In this document: positions 8,131 to 17,523 of the stretch, one piece after another
Layout: each line of letters begins with the position of its first letter
Numbering within the stretch: position 1 is the first letter of the stretch
Origin: Rhizobium vallis
GTDB lineage: Bacteria > Pseudomonadota > Alphaproteobacteria > Rhizobiales > Rhizobiaceae
NCBI RefSeq assembly: GCF_003985155.1
Contig: NZ_ML133686.1
Span: 94,001 to 158,000, forward strand
Length of the DNA: 64,000 nt
Direction of reading: 5' to 3'
Made by a program: the position numbers and the translations under genes
Notes under the pieces: model-generated
Told to the model about the DNA's origin: nothing
Databases searched by the model: none
The model's input: only the letters and a program-made list of their open reading frames with translations

Positions 8131-9642
8131 GTGACAGATAAGCCCGCTATCGAGCTTGTCGGCATCGATAAGAAATTCGGTGCCGTCCATGCCAACAAGG
8201 ACATCAATCTCACCGTTGCCAAGGGGACGATCCACGGCATCATCGGCGAAAACGGCGCCGGCAAATCGACGTTGATGTCGATCATCTACGGTTTTTACCA
8301 TGCCGATAGCGGCGAGATCCGCGTGAACGGCAGTCCGGTCGCCATCCGTGACAGCCAGGCGGCGATCGCCGCCGGCATCGGGATGGTGCACCAGCATTTC
8401 ATGCTGGTCGATAATTTCACGGTGCTCGAGAACATCATGCTCGGCGCCGAAGGCGGCATGCTGCTGGCAAGAGGCGTCGCATCGGCCCGCGCCGAGCTCA
8501 AACGACTGGAAACGGAATATGGCCTCGAGGTCGATCCCGATACGCTCATCGAAGAGCTTCCGGTCGGCCTGCAGCAGCGTGTCGAAATCCTCAAGGCCAT
8601 GTATCGCGGCGCCGAGATCCTGATCCTCGACGAACCCACCGGCGTGTTGACGCCGGCAGAGGCCGATCATCTTTTCCGCATTCTCAAGGTGCTGCGCGAC
8701 CAGGGCAAGACGATCATCCTCATCACCCACAAGCTGCGCGAGATCATGGCGATCACCGATACGGTCTCTGTCATGCGCCGCGGAGAGATGGTCGCCACCC
8801 GCAAGACGGCGGAAACGACGGTGGAGGAACTTGCCGAGCTGATGGTCGGCCGCCGCGTTCTGCTGCGCGTGCAGAAAGGCGAGGCAAACCCGGGTGCCGC
8901 CGTGCTCTCCGTCCGCAACCTGACCGTCAAAGACAATCGCGGCGTCACAATGGTCGACAACGTCTCCTTCGACGTGCGCGCCGGCGAGATCGTCGGCATT
9001 GCCGGTGTTGCCGGCAATGGTCAGTCCGAGTTGCTAGAGGCGATTGCCGGTATCCGTAAGCCGGTTTCCGGCGAAATCCTTCTCGACGGTCAGACGATCG
9101 ACAAGGCCGATCCCGCCTGGCTGCGCGAACTCGGTCTCGCCCATATTCCCGAAGACCGCCATCACATGGGCCTGGTCCTGAAATTCGAGGAATATGAAAA
9201 TTCCGTGCTCGGCTATCATCGTCGTCCGGGATACAGCCGCGGCCCGCTGCTCGATCTCGAGGCGATCCGCAAGGATGCGATGGAAAAGATCGAGAAATAC
9301 GACATCCGCCCGCCGAATCCGCGGCTGAAGACCGCGAATTTCTCCGGCGGCAACCAGCAGAAGATCGTCGTCGCCCGCGAGATCGAACGCGATCCGAAGA
9401 TGTTGATCATCGGTCAGCCGACCCGCGGCGTCGATATCGGCGCCATCGAATTCATCCACCGCCGGATCATCGAAATGCGCGACGCGGGCAAGGCAATCCT
9501 GCTCGTCTCCGTCGAACTCGATGAGATCCGTGCCCTTTCAGACCGTATCCTTGTCATGTTCGCCGGCCATGTCGTCGGCGAGAAGACGCCCGATGCCGGT
9601 GAACAGACCCTCGGCCTGATGATGGCCGGCATTGCCGCGTGA
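8131..9642 (+). CDS. Nucleoside ABC transporter, double ATP-binding protein
   Basis: 503 residues with two ABC domains in tandem, as in sugar and BMP-type nucleoside importers. Domain 1 (about 1-240) has Walker A GENGAGKST, signature near LPVGLQQRVEILKAM, and Walker B ILILDEPTGVLTP. Domain 2 (about 260-500) has a degenerate Walker A (GVAGNGQSE), signature FSGGNQQKIVVARE, and Walker B MLIIGQPTRGVD. One fused ATPase of this kind serves two permeases. The GTG at 8131 is chosen over a TTG at 8119 because GGAG lies 6 bases before it. The downstream permease starts 7 bases after the stop. Confidence 0.92.
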   Translation: MTDKPAIELVGIDKKFGAVHANKDINLTVAKGTIHGIIGENGAGKSTLMSIIYGFYHADSGEIRVNGSPVAIRDSQAAIAAGIGMVHQHFMLVDNFTVLENIMLGAEGGMLLARGVASARAELKRLETEYGLEVDPDTLIEELPVGLQQRVEILKAMYRGAEILILDEPTGVLTPAEADHLFRILKVLRDQGKTIILITHKLREIMAITDTVSVMRRGEMVATRKTAETTVEELAELMVGRRVLLRVQKGEANPGAAVLSVRNLTVKDNRGVTMVDNVSFDVRAGEIVGIAGVAGNGQSELLEAIAGIRKPVSGEILLDGQTIDKADPAWLRELGLAHIPEDRHHMGLVLKFEEYENSVLGYHRRPGYSRGPLLDLEAIRKDAMEKIEKYDIRPPNPRLKTANFSGGNQQKIVVAREIERDPKMLIIGQPTRGVDIGAIEFIHRRIIEMRDAGKAILLVSVELDEIRALSDRILVMFAGHVVGEKTPDAGEQTLGLMMAGIAA

Positions 9643-9649
9643 GGCCTTT

Positions 9650-10753
9650 ATGAGCACTGCTTCCGTTCCGCTGCCAAACTGGATCAACTACGGCCTGATC
9701 CCGCTTTTGAACCTTGTCGTCGCTTTCCTGATATCGGGCTTCGTCGTCTGGCTGATCGGCGAAAGCCCGCTGGATGCATTGTCGCTGCTCATCGAGGGTT
9801 CGCTCGGTAATGGCGAATTCATCGGCTTGACGCTGTTCTACGCGACGAGCTTCATCTTCACCGGCCTTTCCGTCGCGGTGGCAATTCATGCCGGTCTCTT
9901 CAACATCGGCTCTGAAGGCCAGGCTTATGTTGGCGGCCTCGGCTGCGCTTTGATAGCGCTCTCACTCGATAAATACGTGCCATGGTATGTGACGATGCCA
10001 GTTGCAGTGGTCGGCGCTGCGCTCTTCGGCGCAATTGCCGCCTTCATTCCGGCATGGCTTCAGGCGAAGCGCGGCAGCCATATCGTCATCACGACGATCA
10101 TGTTCAACTACATCATCGCCTCGCTGATGAATTACCTGCTCGTCCACGTACTGATCGTGCCTGGCAAAATGGCACCGGAAACCCGGACATTCCTCGAGGG
10201 CGGGCAGTTGCCGAAGCTGACATGGCTGATGGAGATATTCGGGACAAAGCTGGGTGCTGCTCCGCTGAACGTCTCTTTCATCATTGCGCTGGTTATGTGC
10301 TATGTCGTCTGGCTTCTTATCTGGCGCACCAAGCTCGGCTTCGAGATGCGCACGCTGGGCGTCAGCCCGACCGCCGCTTCCTATGCCGGTATTCCGTACG
10401 TACGGATCGTAATGATCGCCATGATGCTTTCTGGAGCGCTCGCCGGCATGATGGCGCTGAATCCTGTCATGGGTGCCTCCGCCCGCCTGCAGGTGGGGTT
10501 TGTCAGCGGCGCGGGCTTCGTCGGTATCGCCGTCTCGCTGATGGGCCGCAATCATCCGCTTGGCATCATCTTCGCGGCAATTCTCTTCGGCATCCTTTAT
10601 CAGGGTGGCGACTGGATCTCTTTCGAAATGCCTAATATCACCCGTGAAATGATCCTCGTCATTCAGGGTCTGGTGATCCTGTTTGCCGGCGCGCTCGAAT
10701 ACATGTTCCGGCCGGCGATTGTGCGCCTCTATCAACAGTTCAAACGAGCTTAA
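9650..10753 (+). CDS. Nucleoside ABC transporter permease 1
   Basis: 367 residues, highly hydrophobic, BPD_transp_2 type (the permease class of sugar and nucleoside importers). Several membrane spans are visible from NLVVAFLISGFVVWLIG to LVIQGLVILFAGALEY. The conserved loop (HAGLFNIGSEGQAYVGGLG, about residues 84-102) and the coupling segment with TLGVSPTAASYAGI are as in the family. ATG at 9650, 7 bases after the ATPase stop. It works with the second permease, the double ATPase and the BMP binding protein. Confidence 0.92.
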   Translation: MSTASVPLPNWINYGLIPLLNLVVAFLISGFVVWLIGESPLDALSLLIEGSLGNGEFIGLTLFYATSFIFTGLSVAVAIHAGLFNIGSEGQAYVGGLGCALIALSLDKYVPWYVTMPVAVVGAALFGAIAAFIPAWLQAKRGSHIVITTIMFNYIIASLMNYLLVHVLIVPGKMAPETRTFLEGGQLPKLTWLMEIFGTKLGAAPLNVSFIIALVMCYVVWLLIWRTKLGFEMRTLGVSPTAASYAGIPYVRIVMIAMMLSGALAGMMALNPVMGASARLQVGFVSGAGFVGIAVSLMGRNHPLGIIFAAILFGILYQGGDWISFEMPNITREMILVIQGLVILFAGALEYMFRPAIVRLYQQFKRA

Positions 10754-10763
10754 GGAGCGGGCG

Positions 10764-11735
10764 ATGGATTATTATGAAATCTTCATCAGCATTCTGGCCT
10801 CCACGATCCGCCTGTCGATCCCGCTGATCTTCACCGCCCTCGCCGGTCTGTTTTCGGAACGCGCCGGTATCTTCGATATTGGCCTTGAGGGCAAGATGCT
10901 GGGCTCAGCCTTTGCCGCAGCCTGCATTGCTTATCTCACCGATTCTGCTTGGCTTGGGCTCGGCGCCGGAATCGTCTGCTCGGTGGCGCTGAGCCTGGTG
11001 CATGGCTTCGCCTCGATCACCAACCGCGGCAACCAGATCGTCTCCGGTGTGGCGATCAACTTCTTCATCGCCGGCATCACCATCGTGCTCGGCCAGGCAT
11101 GGTTCGGCCAGGGTGGGCGCACGCCGCAGCTATCGCCGGAGGCACGTTTCGCGCCGATCATCCTGCCCGGCGCCGATGCCGCCCACGACATACCGATCAT
11201 CGGCCCGATCTATGCCAACGTCATATCCGGCAACAATATCCTCACCTATCTCGCCTTTCTTGCCGTGCCCTTCTCGTGGTGGGTGCTGTACCGCACGCGC
11301 TTCGGCCTTAGGATGCGCGCCGTCGGCGAAAATCCGGGCGCGGTCGATACCGCCGGCATCTCGGTCGCCTGGCTGCGCTACCGCGCCGTCATGTGCGCCG
11401 GTATCCTCTGCGGCTTTTCCGGCACTTATCTGGCGATCGCCCAGTCCGCCGCCTTCATCAAGGACATGTCGGCCGGCAAAGGCTATATCGCGCTCGCCGC
11501 CCTCGTCTTTGCCAAGTGGAAGCCGGTGCCTGTGATGTTCGCCTGCCTGCTGTTCGGCTTCCTCGATGCGTTGGCCAATTTCATGCAAGGCAAGCAAGTG
11601 CCGCTGATCGGCGAAGTGCCGGTACAGGTCTTTCAGGCGCTGCCCTATATCCTGACCTGCGTCCTGCTTGCCGGCTTCATCGGCGTCGCGATCCCGCCGA
11701 AGGCCGGTGGCGTGCCCTATACGAAGGAGCGTTGA
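10764..11735 (+). CDS. Nucleoside ABC transporter permease 2
   Basis: 323 residues, second BPD_transp_2 permease. ERAGIFDIGLEGKMLGSA (about residues 32-49) is the family loop, and AVGENPGAVDTAGI is the coupling helix region. The start ATG follows AAGGAGCGGGCG, 10 bases after the first permease. It forms the heterodimeric channel with permease 1. cdd begins two bases past its stop, so transport and metabolism are co-expressed. Confidence 0.92.
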   Translation: MDYYEIFISILASTIRLSIPLIFTALAGLFSERAGIFDIGLEGKMLGSAFAAACIAYLTDSAWLGLGAGIVCSVALSLVHGFASITNRGNQIVSGVAINFFIAGITIVLGQAWFGQGGRTPQLSPEARFAPIILPGADAAHDIPIIGPIYANVISGNNILTYLAFLAVPFSWWVLYRTRFGLRMRAVGENPGAVDTAGISVAWLRYRAVMCAGILCGFSGTYLAIAQSAAFIKDMSAGKGYIALAALVFAKWKPVPVMFACLLFGFLDALANFMQGKQVPLIGEVPVQVFQALPYILTCVLLAGFIGVAIPPKAGGVPYTKER

Positions 11736-11737
11736 CC

Positions 11738-12127
11738 ATGTCCCACGATCTGTTCGAAGCCGCCCGCGGCGCCATGGCCTTCGCCCATGCGCCCTATTCG
11801 AAATTCCCGGTCGGCGCGGCGATCCGCGCCGAAGACGGCAAGGTCTATACCGGCGCCAACATCGAGAACCTCTCCTTTCCGCAAGGATGGTGCGCCGAGC
11901 CGACTGCGATTAGCGCCATGATCATGGGCGGGGCGAAGAAGATTGTCGAAATGGCTGTCATTGCGGAGAAACTGCCGCTCTGCCCGCCCTGCGGCGGCTG
12001 CCGCCAGAAGATCTCCGAATTCGCCTCCAAGGACACGAAGATCTACCTCTGCGACGAGGCGGGCGTGAAGAAGACCATGACGATGGAAGAGCTTCTTCCC
12101 TTCAGCTTCGAGACGGACCTCGGATGA
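11738..12127 (+). CDS. cdd: Cytidine deaminase
   Basis: 129 residues, the size of homotetrameric cytidine deaminases. It converts (deoxy)cytidine to (deoxy)uridine. Zinc site: CAE in GWCAEPTAI (about residues 51-59), with the catalytic Glu, and PPCGGCRQK (about 86-94) giving two more Cys ligands. The substrate motif YSKFPVGAA is near the N-terminus. GAAGGAG lies upstream of the ATG. The stop overlaps the next ATG as ATGA. Confidence 0.95.
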   Translation: MSHDLFEAARGAMAFAHAPYSKFPVGAAIRAEDGKVYTGANIENLSFPQGWCAEPTAISAMIMGGAKKIVEMAVIAEKLPLCPPCGGCRQKISEFASKDTKIYLCDEAGVKKTMTMEELLPFSFETDLG

Positions 12128-12924
12128 AGGCGACGGTCAGCCTGCTCGCCGCGTTGCTCGGCGGCATCAAGCCGCGTCACGGCATCGTGCTCGGCTCCGG
12201 TCTCGGCTCGCTCGTCGGAGAGCTGGAGAGCGCCGTTCGTGTTCCCTACAAGGATCTGCCGGGCTTTCCCGTCAGCGCCGTCTCCGGCCATGCCGGCGAA
12301 GTCGTTGCCGGCCGTCTCGGCGGTGTGCCCGTGGTGATGCTCTCCGGCCGGGTGCATTATTACGAGAAGGGCGTTGCCAGCGCCATGCGCCTGCCGATCG
12401 AGGTCTTGAAGGCGCTCGGCGTCGAGGCGCTGATCCTGACCAATTCCGCCGGATCGCTGCGCGACGACATGCCGCCCGGTTCGGTGATGCAGATCACCGA
12501 TCATATCAACTATTCCGGCATGAACCCGCTGATCGGCGAGGAAAGCGAACATCGCTTCGTCGGCATGACCAATGCCTATGATGCGGGCCTTGCCGCGGCG
12601 ATGCACAGGGCGGCGGCAAAGCTCAAGATCGAGCTGGCGCAAGGCGTCTATATGTGGTTTTCCGGTCCAAGCTTCGAAACGCCGGCCGAAATCCGCATGG
12701 CGCGCATCCTCGGTGCCGATGCCGTCGGCATGTCGACGGTGCCCGAGGTCATCATTGCAAGAATGCTGGGTCTGAGGGTTGCAGCCGCTTCCGTTATCAC
12801 CAACTATGGGGCAGGCATGACCGGCAATGAGCTCAGCCATGAGGAAACCAAGGACATGGCGCCCATTGGCGGCGCCCGTCTTGCCGCCGTATTGAAAGAC
12901 ATGATTGCTGCTGGAACAGGATGA
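12124..12924 (+). CDS. Purine nucleoside phosphorylase (trimeric type)
   Basis: 266 residues. It phosphorolyses purine (deoxy)nucleosides to base plus (deoxy)ribose 1-phosphate. Seen: the phosphate site GIVLGSGLGSL at the N-terminus, RVHYYEKG, LTNSAGSL, SGPSFETPAEIRM with the base-site Glu, and VITNYGAGM. These fit the trimeric PNP family (PunA/XapA-like). In the usual low-mass family the last motif reads TNxAAG; here it is TNYGAG. It overlaps cdd by four bases (ATGA). A RIME-like palindrome begins at its last codons. Confidence 0.9.
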   Translation: MKATVSLLAALLGGIKPRHGIVLGSGLGSLVGELESAVRVPYKDLPGFPVSAVSGHAGEVVAGRLGGVPVVMLSGRVHYYEKGVASAMRLPIEVLKALGVEALILTNSAGSLRDDMPPGSVMQITDHINYSGMNPLIGEESEHRFVGMTNAYDAGLAAAMHRAAAKLKIELAQGVYMWFSGPSFETPAEIRMARILGADAVGMSTVPEVIIARMLGLRVAAASVITNYGAGMTGNELSHEETKDMAPIGGARLAAVLKDMIAAGTG

Positions 12925-13025
12925 TTTTAGGCCGGGTCGGCCTAAAATCTGAATCCTGTTCTCAATTATATAGTTAGAGCATGATGTCGTCGGAAAACCG
13001 CTCACACTTTTCGGCATCATGCTCT
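12915..13025. repeat. RIME-like intergenic element with two large palindromes
   Basis: About 111 bases between the purine nucleoside phosphorylase gene and deoC. Palindrome 1: AACAGGAT plus GATTTTAGGCC (12915-12933) pairs with GGCCTAAAATC and ATCCTGTT (12939-12960) with a three-base bulge. Palindrome 2: AGAGCATGATG (12976-12986) pairs with CATCATGCTCT (13015-13025). Two large palindromes in about 100 bases is the published description of Rhizobium RIME1 elements. The left end overlaps the last bases of the upstream gene. It may act as a terminator or mRNA stabiliser within the operon. Confidence 0.75.
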
Positions 13026-13038
13026 AGAGGAAATGAAA

Positions 13039-13812
13039 ATGAATAGCCATTCCATCCGGGAAACGGCGGCCGTTGCCCTTTCCCTTCTCGATCTCACCAA
13101 TTTGAAGGACGATTGCACCGAGGCGCAGATCGATACGCTCTGCGCCCGCGCGCAGACGCCCTACGGCTACAGTGCCGCGATCTGCATCTGGCCGCGCTTC
13201 GTCGCCCATGCCCGCAATATTCTCGGCATCGGCCATGCCGTACGCATCGCGACCGTCGTCAACTTCCCCTCCGGCGATATGGAGGTGGCCGATGTGGCCG
13301 CCGAAACGCGCGAGGCGATCGCCGATGGCGCCGACGACATCGATCTGGTTATTCCTTATCGCAAGCTGCTTGCCGGCGATGAGAAGGCGGTAACCGACAT
13401 GGTCAAGGCGGTGCGTGCCGAGTGTGGCCCAGTCCTTCTGAAGGTCATCATCGAGACGGGTGAATTGAAGGATGCGGCGTTGATCCGTCGAGCCTCCGAG
13501 CTCGCCATCGAAGCCGGCGCGGATTTCATCAAGACTTCCACCGGCAAGGTCGCTGTCAACGCGACGCTCGAAGCTGCCGACATCATGATCCGCGCGATCC
13601 GCGAGAGCGGCCGCAGGGTCGGCTTCAAACCGGCCGGCGGCATCGGCTCGGTGGCCGATGCCGCCCTTTATCTGAGCCTTGCTGAAACCATCATGGCGCC
13701 GGACTGGGCGATGCCCTCGACCTTCCGCTTCGGCGCCTCGGGTCTGCTCGACGATATTCTGGCGGTCCTGAGTGGAGCGCAGTCGGCACCGGCTGCGGCC
13801 TCGAGCTATTGA
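13039..13812 (+). CDS. deoC: Deoxyribose-phosphate aldolase
   Basis: 257 residues. It splits 2-deoxyribose 5-phosphate into acetaldehyde and glyceraldehyde 3-phosphate. The Schiff-base lysine is in ADFIKTSTGK (about residue 172), with the second active-site lysine in RRVGFKPAGGI and the aspartate in DDIDLVIP. ATG at 13039 is preferred over 13033 because AGAGG is then 8 bases away. It follows the RIME-like repeat and ends one base before the deoA ATG. Confidence 0.94.
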   Translation: MNSHSIRETAAVALSLLDLTNLKDDCTEAQIDTLCARAQTPYGYSAAICIWPRFVAHARNILGIGHAVRIATVVNFPSGDMEVADVAAETREAIADGADDIDLVIPYRKLLAGDEKAVTDMVKAVRAECGPVLLKVIIETGELKDAALIRRASELAIEAGADFIKTSTGKVAVNATLEAADIMIRAIRESGRRVGFKPAGGIGSVADAALYLSLAETIMAPDWAMPSTFRFGASGLLDDILAVLSGAQSAPAAASSY

Positions 13813-13813
13813 A

Positions 13814-15121
13814 ATGATCCCTCAGGAGATCATCCGGCGCAAGCGCGACGGCGAGGAACTCGCCGCCGCCGATATCGCGTCCTTCATCGAGGCGCTGGCT
13901 GCAGGTCGACTGTCGGAAGGCCAGATCGGCGCATTCGCCATGGCCGTCTGGTACAGGGGCATGTCGCGAGCTGAGACAGTGGCCTTGACACTGGCGATGG
14001 CTGACTCCGGCGACAGGCTGGAATGGGCCGATATCGACCGCCCGATCGCCGACAAACATTCGACCGGAGGCGTCGGCGACAATGTTTCGCTGATGCTGGC
14101 GCCGATCGCCGCCGCCTGCGGCCTTGCCGTTCCGATGATTTCAGGGCGCGGCCTCGGCCATACCGGCGGCACGCTGGACAAGCTCGAATCCATTCCGGGC
14201 TATACGATCACCCCGGATGCGCACCTCTTCCGCAAAGTGGTGAAGGAGGCGGGATGCGCCATCATCGGCCAGACCGGAGCCTTGGCGCCCGCCGACGGCA
14301 GGCTCTATGCCGTGCGGGATGTAACCGCCACCGTCGATTCCATCCCTCTCATTACCGCATCGATCCTCTCGAAGAAACTTGCGGCCGGTCTTCAGACGCT
14401 GGTGCTCGACGTCAAGGTGGGCAACGGCGCCTTCATGGCCGACCGCCGCCAGGCGGAGATCCTGGCGCGTTCTTTGGTCGAAGTGGCCAATGGCGCGGGC
14501 GTGAAGACCTCCGCCCTGATCACCGACATGAATGAGCCGCTCGCCGATAGCGCCGGCAATGCCGTCGAGATGCGCAACTGCCTGAAATTCCTGGCAGGCC
14601 GGAAAGAGGACACGCGGCTCGATACCGTCGTTCTTGCCTTCGCCGCCGAGATGCTGGTGAAATCGGGCATTGCCGCCTCGTCTGACGAAGGCGAGAGGCT
14701 GGCGCGTCAGGCCCTGTCATCGGGAAAGGCGGCCGAGGTCTTCGCGCGTATGGTGTCGATGCTCGGGGGACCGGCCGACCTTCTTGAAAACCCCGACAAA
14801 TATCTGGCCAAAGCGCCTGTGGAAAAACCTGTCCCGGCCCCTCGGTCCGGCTGGCTTGCCGCCTGCGATGCGCGCGGCATTGGCGTCAGCGTCATCGATC
14901 TCGGCGGCGGAAGACGTCATCCCGCCGACCGCATCGACCATCGCGTCGGCTTCTCCGAACTCCTGCCGCTCGGCTCCCGGGTCAATGCAGGCGATCCGAT
15001 CGCCCTCGTTCATGCCGCCGATGAAGCTGCGGCAGAGCGGGCAGTCGCGGCGCTCGCCGCGCACTATCTGATCGCTGAGGATAAGCCGCAGCTGACACCG
15101 GTCATTGCCGGCCTTGTCTGA
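13814..15121 (+). CDS. deoA: Thymidine phosphorylase
   Basis: 435 residues, usual DeoA length. It converts thymidine and deoxyuridine to base plus deoxyribose 1-phosphate. The family signature KHSTGGVGDNVSLMLAP lies near residues 82-98 and holds the phosphate site. The SGRGLGHTGGTLDKLES segment follows at about 112. The C-terminal alpha/beta domain is complete. The start ATG is one base after the deoC stop, so the two are translated together. This is the last + strand gene of the nucleoside block. Confidence 0.95.
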   Translation: MIPQEIIRRKRDGEELAAADIASFIEALAAGRLSEGQIGAFAMAVWYRGMSRAETVALTLAMADSGDRLEWADIDRPIADKHSTGGVGDNVSLMLAPIAAACGLAVPMISGRGLGHTGGTLDKLESIPGYTITPDAHLFRKVVKEAGCAIIGQTGALAPADGRLYAVRDVTATVDSIPLITASILSKKLAAGLQTLVLDVKVGNGAFMADRRQAEILARSLVEVANGAGVKTSALITDMNEPLADSAGNAVEMRNCLKFLAGRKEDTRLDTVVLAFAAEMLVKSGIAASSDEGERLARQALSSGKAAEVFARMVSMLGGPADLLENPDKYLAKAPVEKPVPAPRSGWLAACDARGIGVSVIDLGGGRRHPADRIDHRVGFSELLPLGSRVNAGDPIALVHAADEAAAERAVAALAAHYLIAEDKPQLTPVIAGLV

Positions 15122-15126
15122 CGTGA

Positions 15127-15660
15127 TTACTGCTTGAGGCTGAGCGAGCCGTCGGCGACGGAATAGGAGGCGAGCTTCTGGAGGAAGCTCATGCCGACCA
15201 ACGTCGTCGTTAGCGCTTCATCTCTCAGGACGAAAGCTTCGACATCCCGCACCCGAATACCGCCGATTTCCACGCGGTCGAGCATCACATGCGCGGCCTT
15301 CGTCTGGCCGTTTGCGGTATTCACCCCATAGCGGAAATCGAGCTGGTTGGCCGTGTAGCCGAGCCGACGGGCAAGCGTCTCGTTCAGTGCGACATAGGTG
15401 GCGCCGGTATCGATCAGGCCCTGCACCGGTTTGCCGTTGATCTTGAAGCTGCCGGTATAGTGGCCCTGCGCGTCCGCCTGCAGGCGGATCGTATTGCTGC
15501 CGGAGACCGGCGCTGTTAACGCGGGCTTGTCGCTGTCAGTCGAAACATAATTGGCGGAGAGAGCGTCAGCAGGTTGCTGGCTGGCGCTTCCGAAGAAGGA
15601 AGGCACCTGTGTGGCCAGCACCGCGGCGATGCTGGCGAATATGACGGTACGCACGAGCAT
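15127..15660 (-). CDS. Retropepsin-like aspartic protease (TIGR02281 type), membrane-anchored
   Basis: 177 residues starting at MLVRTVIFASIAAVLATQV, a signal anchor. The catalytic triad motif LIDTGATYVALNETLARRLGY is single, as in retroviral-type proteases that act as dimers. GMSFLQKLASY near the C-terminus is the second conserved segment of the family. The active site should face the periplasm. It converges on deoA, with 5 bases between the two stops. Substrate unknown. Confidence 0.82.
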   Translation of the reverse strand: MLVRTVIFASIAAVLATQVPSFFGSASQQPADALSANYVSTDSDKPALTAPVSGSNTIRLQADAQGHYTGSFKINGKPVQGLIDTGATYVALNETLARRLGYTANQLDFRYGVNTANGQTKAAHVMLDRVEIGGIRVRDVEAFVLRDEALTTTLVGMSFLQKLASYSVADGSLSLKQ

Positions 15661-15757
15661 GAAACAGAAATCCTTCCTGTATAAACCTCGCTTCATGCGA
15701 GGCCTCATCCTTCCAGTTTGCTAAGCCTCAAGTGCTGATAAGTTGCTAATATCGCCA

Positions 15758-15795
15758 GCAAAAAGGCCCGGATTGAACCTCCGGGCCTTAAAGTC
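15758..15795 (-). terminator. Terminator for upp
   Basis: Inverted repeat AAGGCCCGG / CCGGGCCTT (15763-15771 and 15781-15789) with a 9-base loop. On the minus strand it is followed by TTTTTGC. It lies just after the upp stop. Confidence 0.75.
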
Positions 15796-15822
15796 TTTCG
15801 ATTTGGTAAAAGAAAGCTGAAA

Positions 15823-16452
15823 CTATTTGGTGCCGTACATGCGGTCGCCGGCATCGCCGAGGCCTGGCATGATGTAGCCCTTCTCATTGAGATGGCTATC
15901 GATCGACGCGGTAAAAACCGGGACATCGGGATGTGCCGCGCGGAAGTTGCGGATGCCTTCGGGGGCGGCAAGCAGGCAGAGGAAGCGGATATTATGGGCG
16001 CCGCGTTCCTTGAGCTTGTCGATCGCCGCGATCGAGGAGTTGCCGGTTGCAAGCATCGGATCGACGACGATGATCAGGCGCTCGGCCACATCCTCCGGCG
16101 CCTTGAAGTAATATTCGACCGGCTGCAGTGTTTCGTGGTCACGGTAGACGCCGATATGCGAGACGCGGGCGGACGGTACGAGATCGAGCATGCCTTCGAG
16201 CAGCCCGTTGCCGGCGCGCAAGATCGAGGCGAAGACCAGCTTCTTGCCTTCGAGGATCGGCGACTCCATGGTCTGAAGCGGCGTCTCGATCGTTGACATC
16301 GTCAATTCGAGATCGCGGGTCACCTCATAACAGAGCAGCGTCGAGATTTCGCGCAGCAGCCGCCGGAAACTTCCCGTCGATGTCTCCTTGCGCCGCATGA
16401 TGGTGAGCTTGTGCTGAACAAGCGGATGATCGATGACAGTGACGCCGTCCAT
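15823..16452 (-). CDS. upp: Uracil phosphoribosyltransferase
   Basis: 209 residues from ATG 16452 ([10 protein letters not shown]; an ATG five codons earlier at 16467 is possible). It makes UMP from uracil and PRPP. The PRPP-binding segment [16 protein letters not shown] is near residue 130 and the uracil-binding end [11 protein letters not shown] is at the C-terminus. It uses the uracil released by nucleoside phosphorolysis. Its own terminator follows. 102 bases separate it from add upstream. Confidence 0.95.
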   Translation of the reverse strand: MDGVTVIDHPLVQHKLTIMRRKETSTGSFRRLLREISTLLCYEVTRDLELTMSTIETPLQTMESPILEGKKLVFASILRAGNGLLEGMLDLVPSARVSHIGVYRDHETLQPVEYYFKAPEDVAERLIIVVDPMLATGNSSIAAIDKLKERGAHNIRFLCLLAAPEGIRNFRAAHPDVPVFTASIDSHLNEKGYIMPGLGDAGDRMYGTK

Positions 16453-16554
16453 GGGGAAGCCTTTCATTCTTTCTATCGAATGTTTCTTTCACGGAAATCG
16501 GCCCGACTGCAAGAGTGGCGGCAAATTTGCGCCGATCATCCCCAGGCTCTGGCC

Positions 16555-17523
16555 TCAGAGCCGCGCAAGTAGAGCCTTTCGCGTGTCCTCATCAACGAAG
16601 GCGGCCTCGATCGCCGTGCGCGTCATGGTATCGATTTGCGCATCGCTGAAACCGAAAGTCGCGGCGGCAAGTTCGTATTCCCGCTTGAGCGAGGTATGGA
16701 AGAAGGGCGGATCGTCCGAACTGATCGTCACCCGCACGCCGGCCTCTTTCAACCGGCGCAGCGGATGGGAAGCGAAATCGGGAAAGACCCCAAGCGCGAT
16801 ATTGGAGCCCGGGCAAACCTCGAGCACGGTGCCGAGGTCGGCAAGCCGCTTTACCAGATCGAGATCCTCGATGGCCCGCACGCCATGGCCGATGCGCGAA
16901 GGGCGCACCGCATCGAGCGCGTCGGTGACGCTGAAGGCGCCGCAGACTTCGCCGGCATGGATGGTAATGCCGAGCCCGGCATCGCGGGCAATATCGAAGG
17001 CGCGGGCATAATCGGCCACCCGCCCCATGCGCTCCTCGCCGGCAAGGTTGAAGCCGGTGATCAAAGGGTTGCCGGCCTTAACAGCATATTCGGCCGCGCC
17101 GATCACGCTTTCCGGGCCGAAATGCCGTTCGCCGGTGACGATCAGCCGGGCCTCGATACCGCTTTTTTCCTTGGCGCGCCGGATGCCTTCGCAGACACCT
17201 GATATATAGGCATCGGCGCCGAGGCCGATGCGCTTGCCGTGGTCAGGCGAGACGATGAGCTCGCTGTAGATCGTATTGATGCCGGCGAGTTCGTCGAGAT
17301 AGGTTTCGGTCAGAAGCGCATAGTCCTCCTCGGTCTTATAGACCTCCGAAATCTTGTCGTAGCATTCGAGAAAACTTGCGAAATCATGCCAGACATAGGC
17401 GCCGTCGCGAAGCTGAGCGCTGATATCGATGCCGTATTTCAGCGCCTGCGCCTCGGTCAGGGCAGGCGGTGCCGCACCTTCCAGATGGCAGTGCAGTTCG
17501 ACCTTCTTCAAATGCGATGTCAC
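16555..17523 (-). CDS. add: Adenosine deaminase
   Basis: 322 residues from a GTG start at 17523, which has GGAG upstream and overlaps the deoB stop (GTGA). It deaminates (deoxy)adenosine to (deoxy)inosine, the substrate of the phosphorylase at 12124. Zinc-site motifs: ELHCHLEGA near the N-terminus, [13 protein letters not shown], and [10 protein letters not shown]. The protein is slightly shorter than classical ADA but has every metal and catalytic segment. Confidence 0.93.
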   Translation of the reverse strand: MTSHLKKVELHCHLEGAAPPALTEAQALKYGIDISAQLRDGAYVWHDFASFLECYDKISEVYKTEEDYALLTETYLDELAGINTIYSELIVSPDHGKRIGLGADAYISGVCEGIRRAKEKSGIEARLIVTGERHFGPESVIGAAEYAVKAGNPLITGFNLAGEERMGRVADYARAFDIARDAGLGITIHAGEVCGAFSVTDALDAVRPSRIGHGVRAIEDLDLVKRLADLGTVLEVCPGSNIALGVFPDFASHPLRRLKEAGVRVTISSDDPPFFHTSLKREYELAAATFGFSDAQIDTMTRTAIEAAFVDEDTRKALLARL

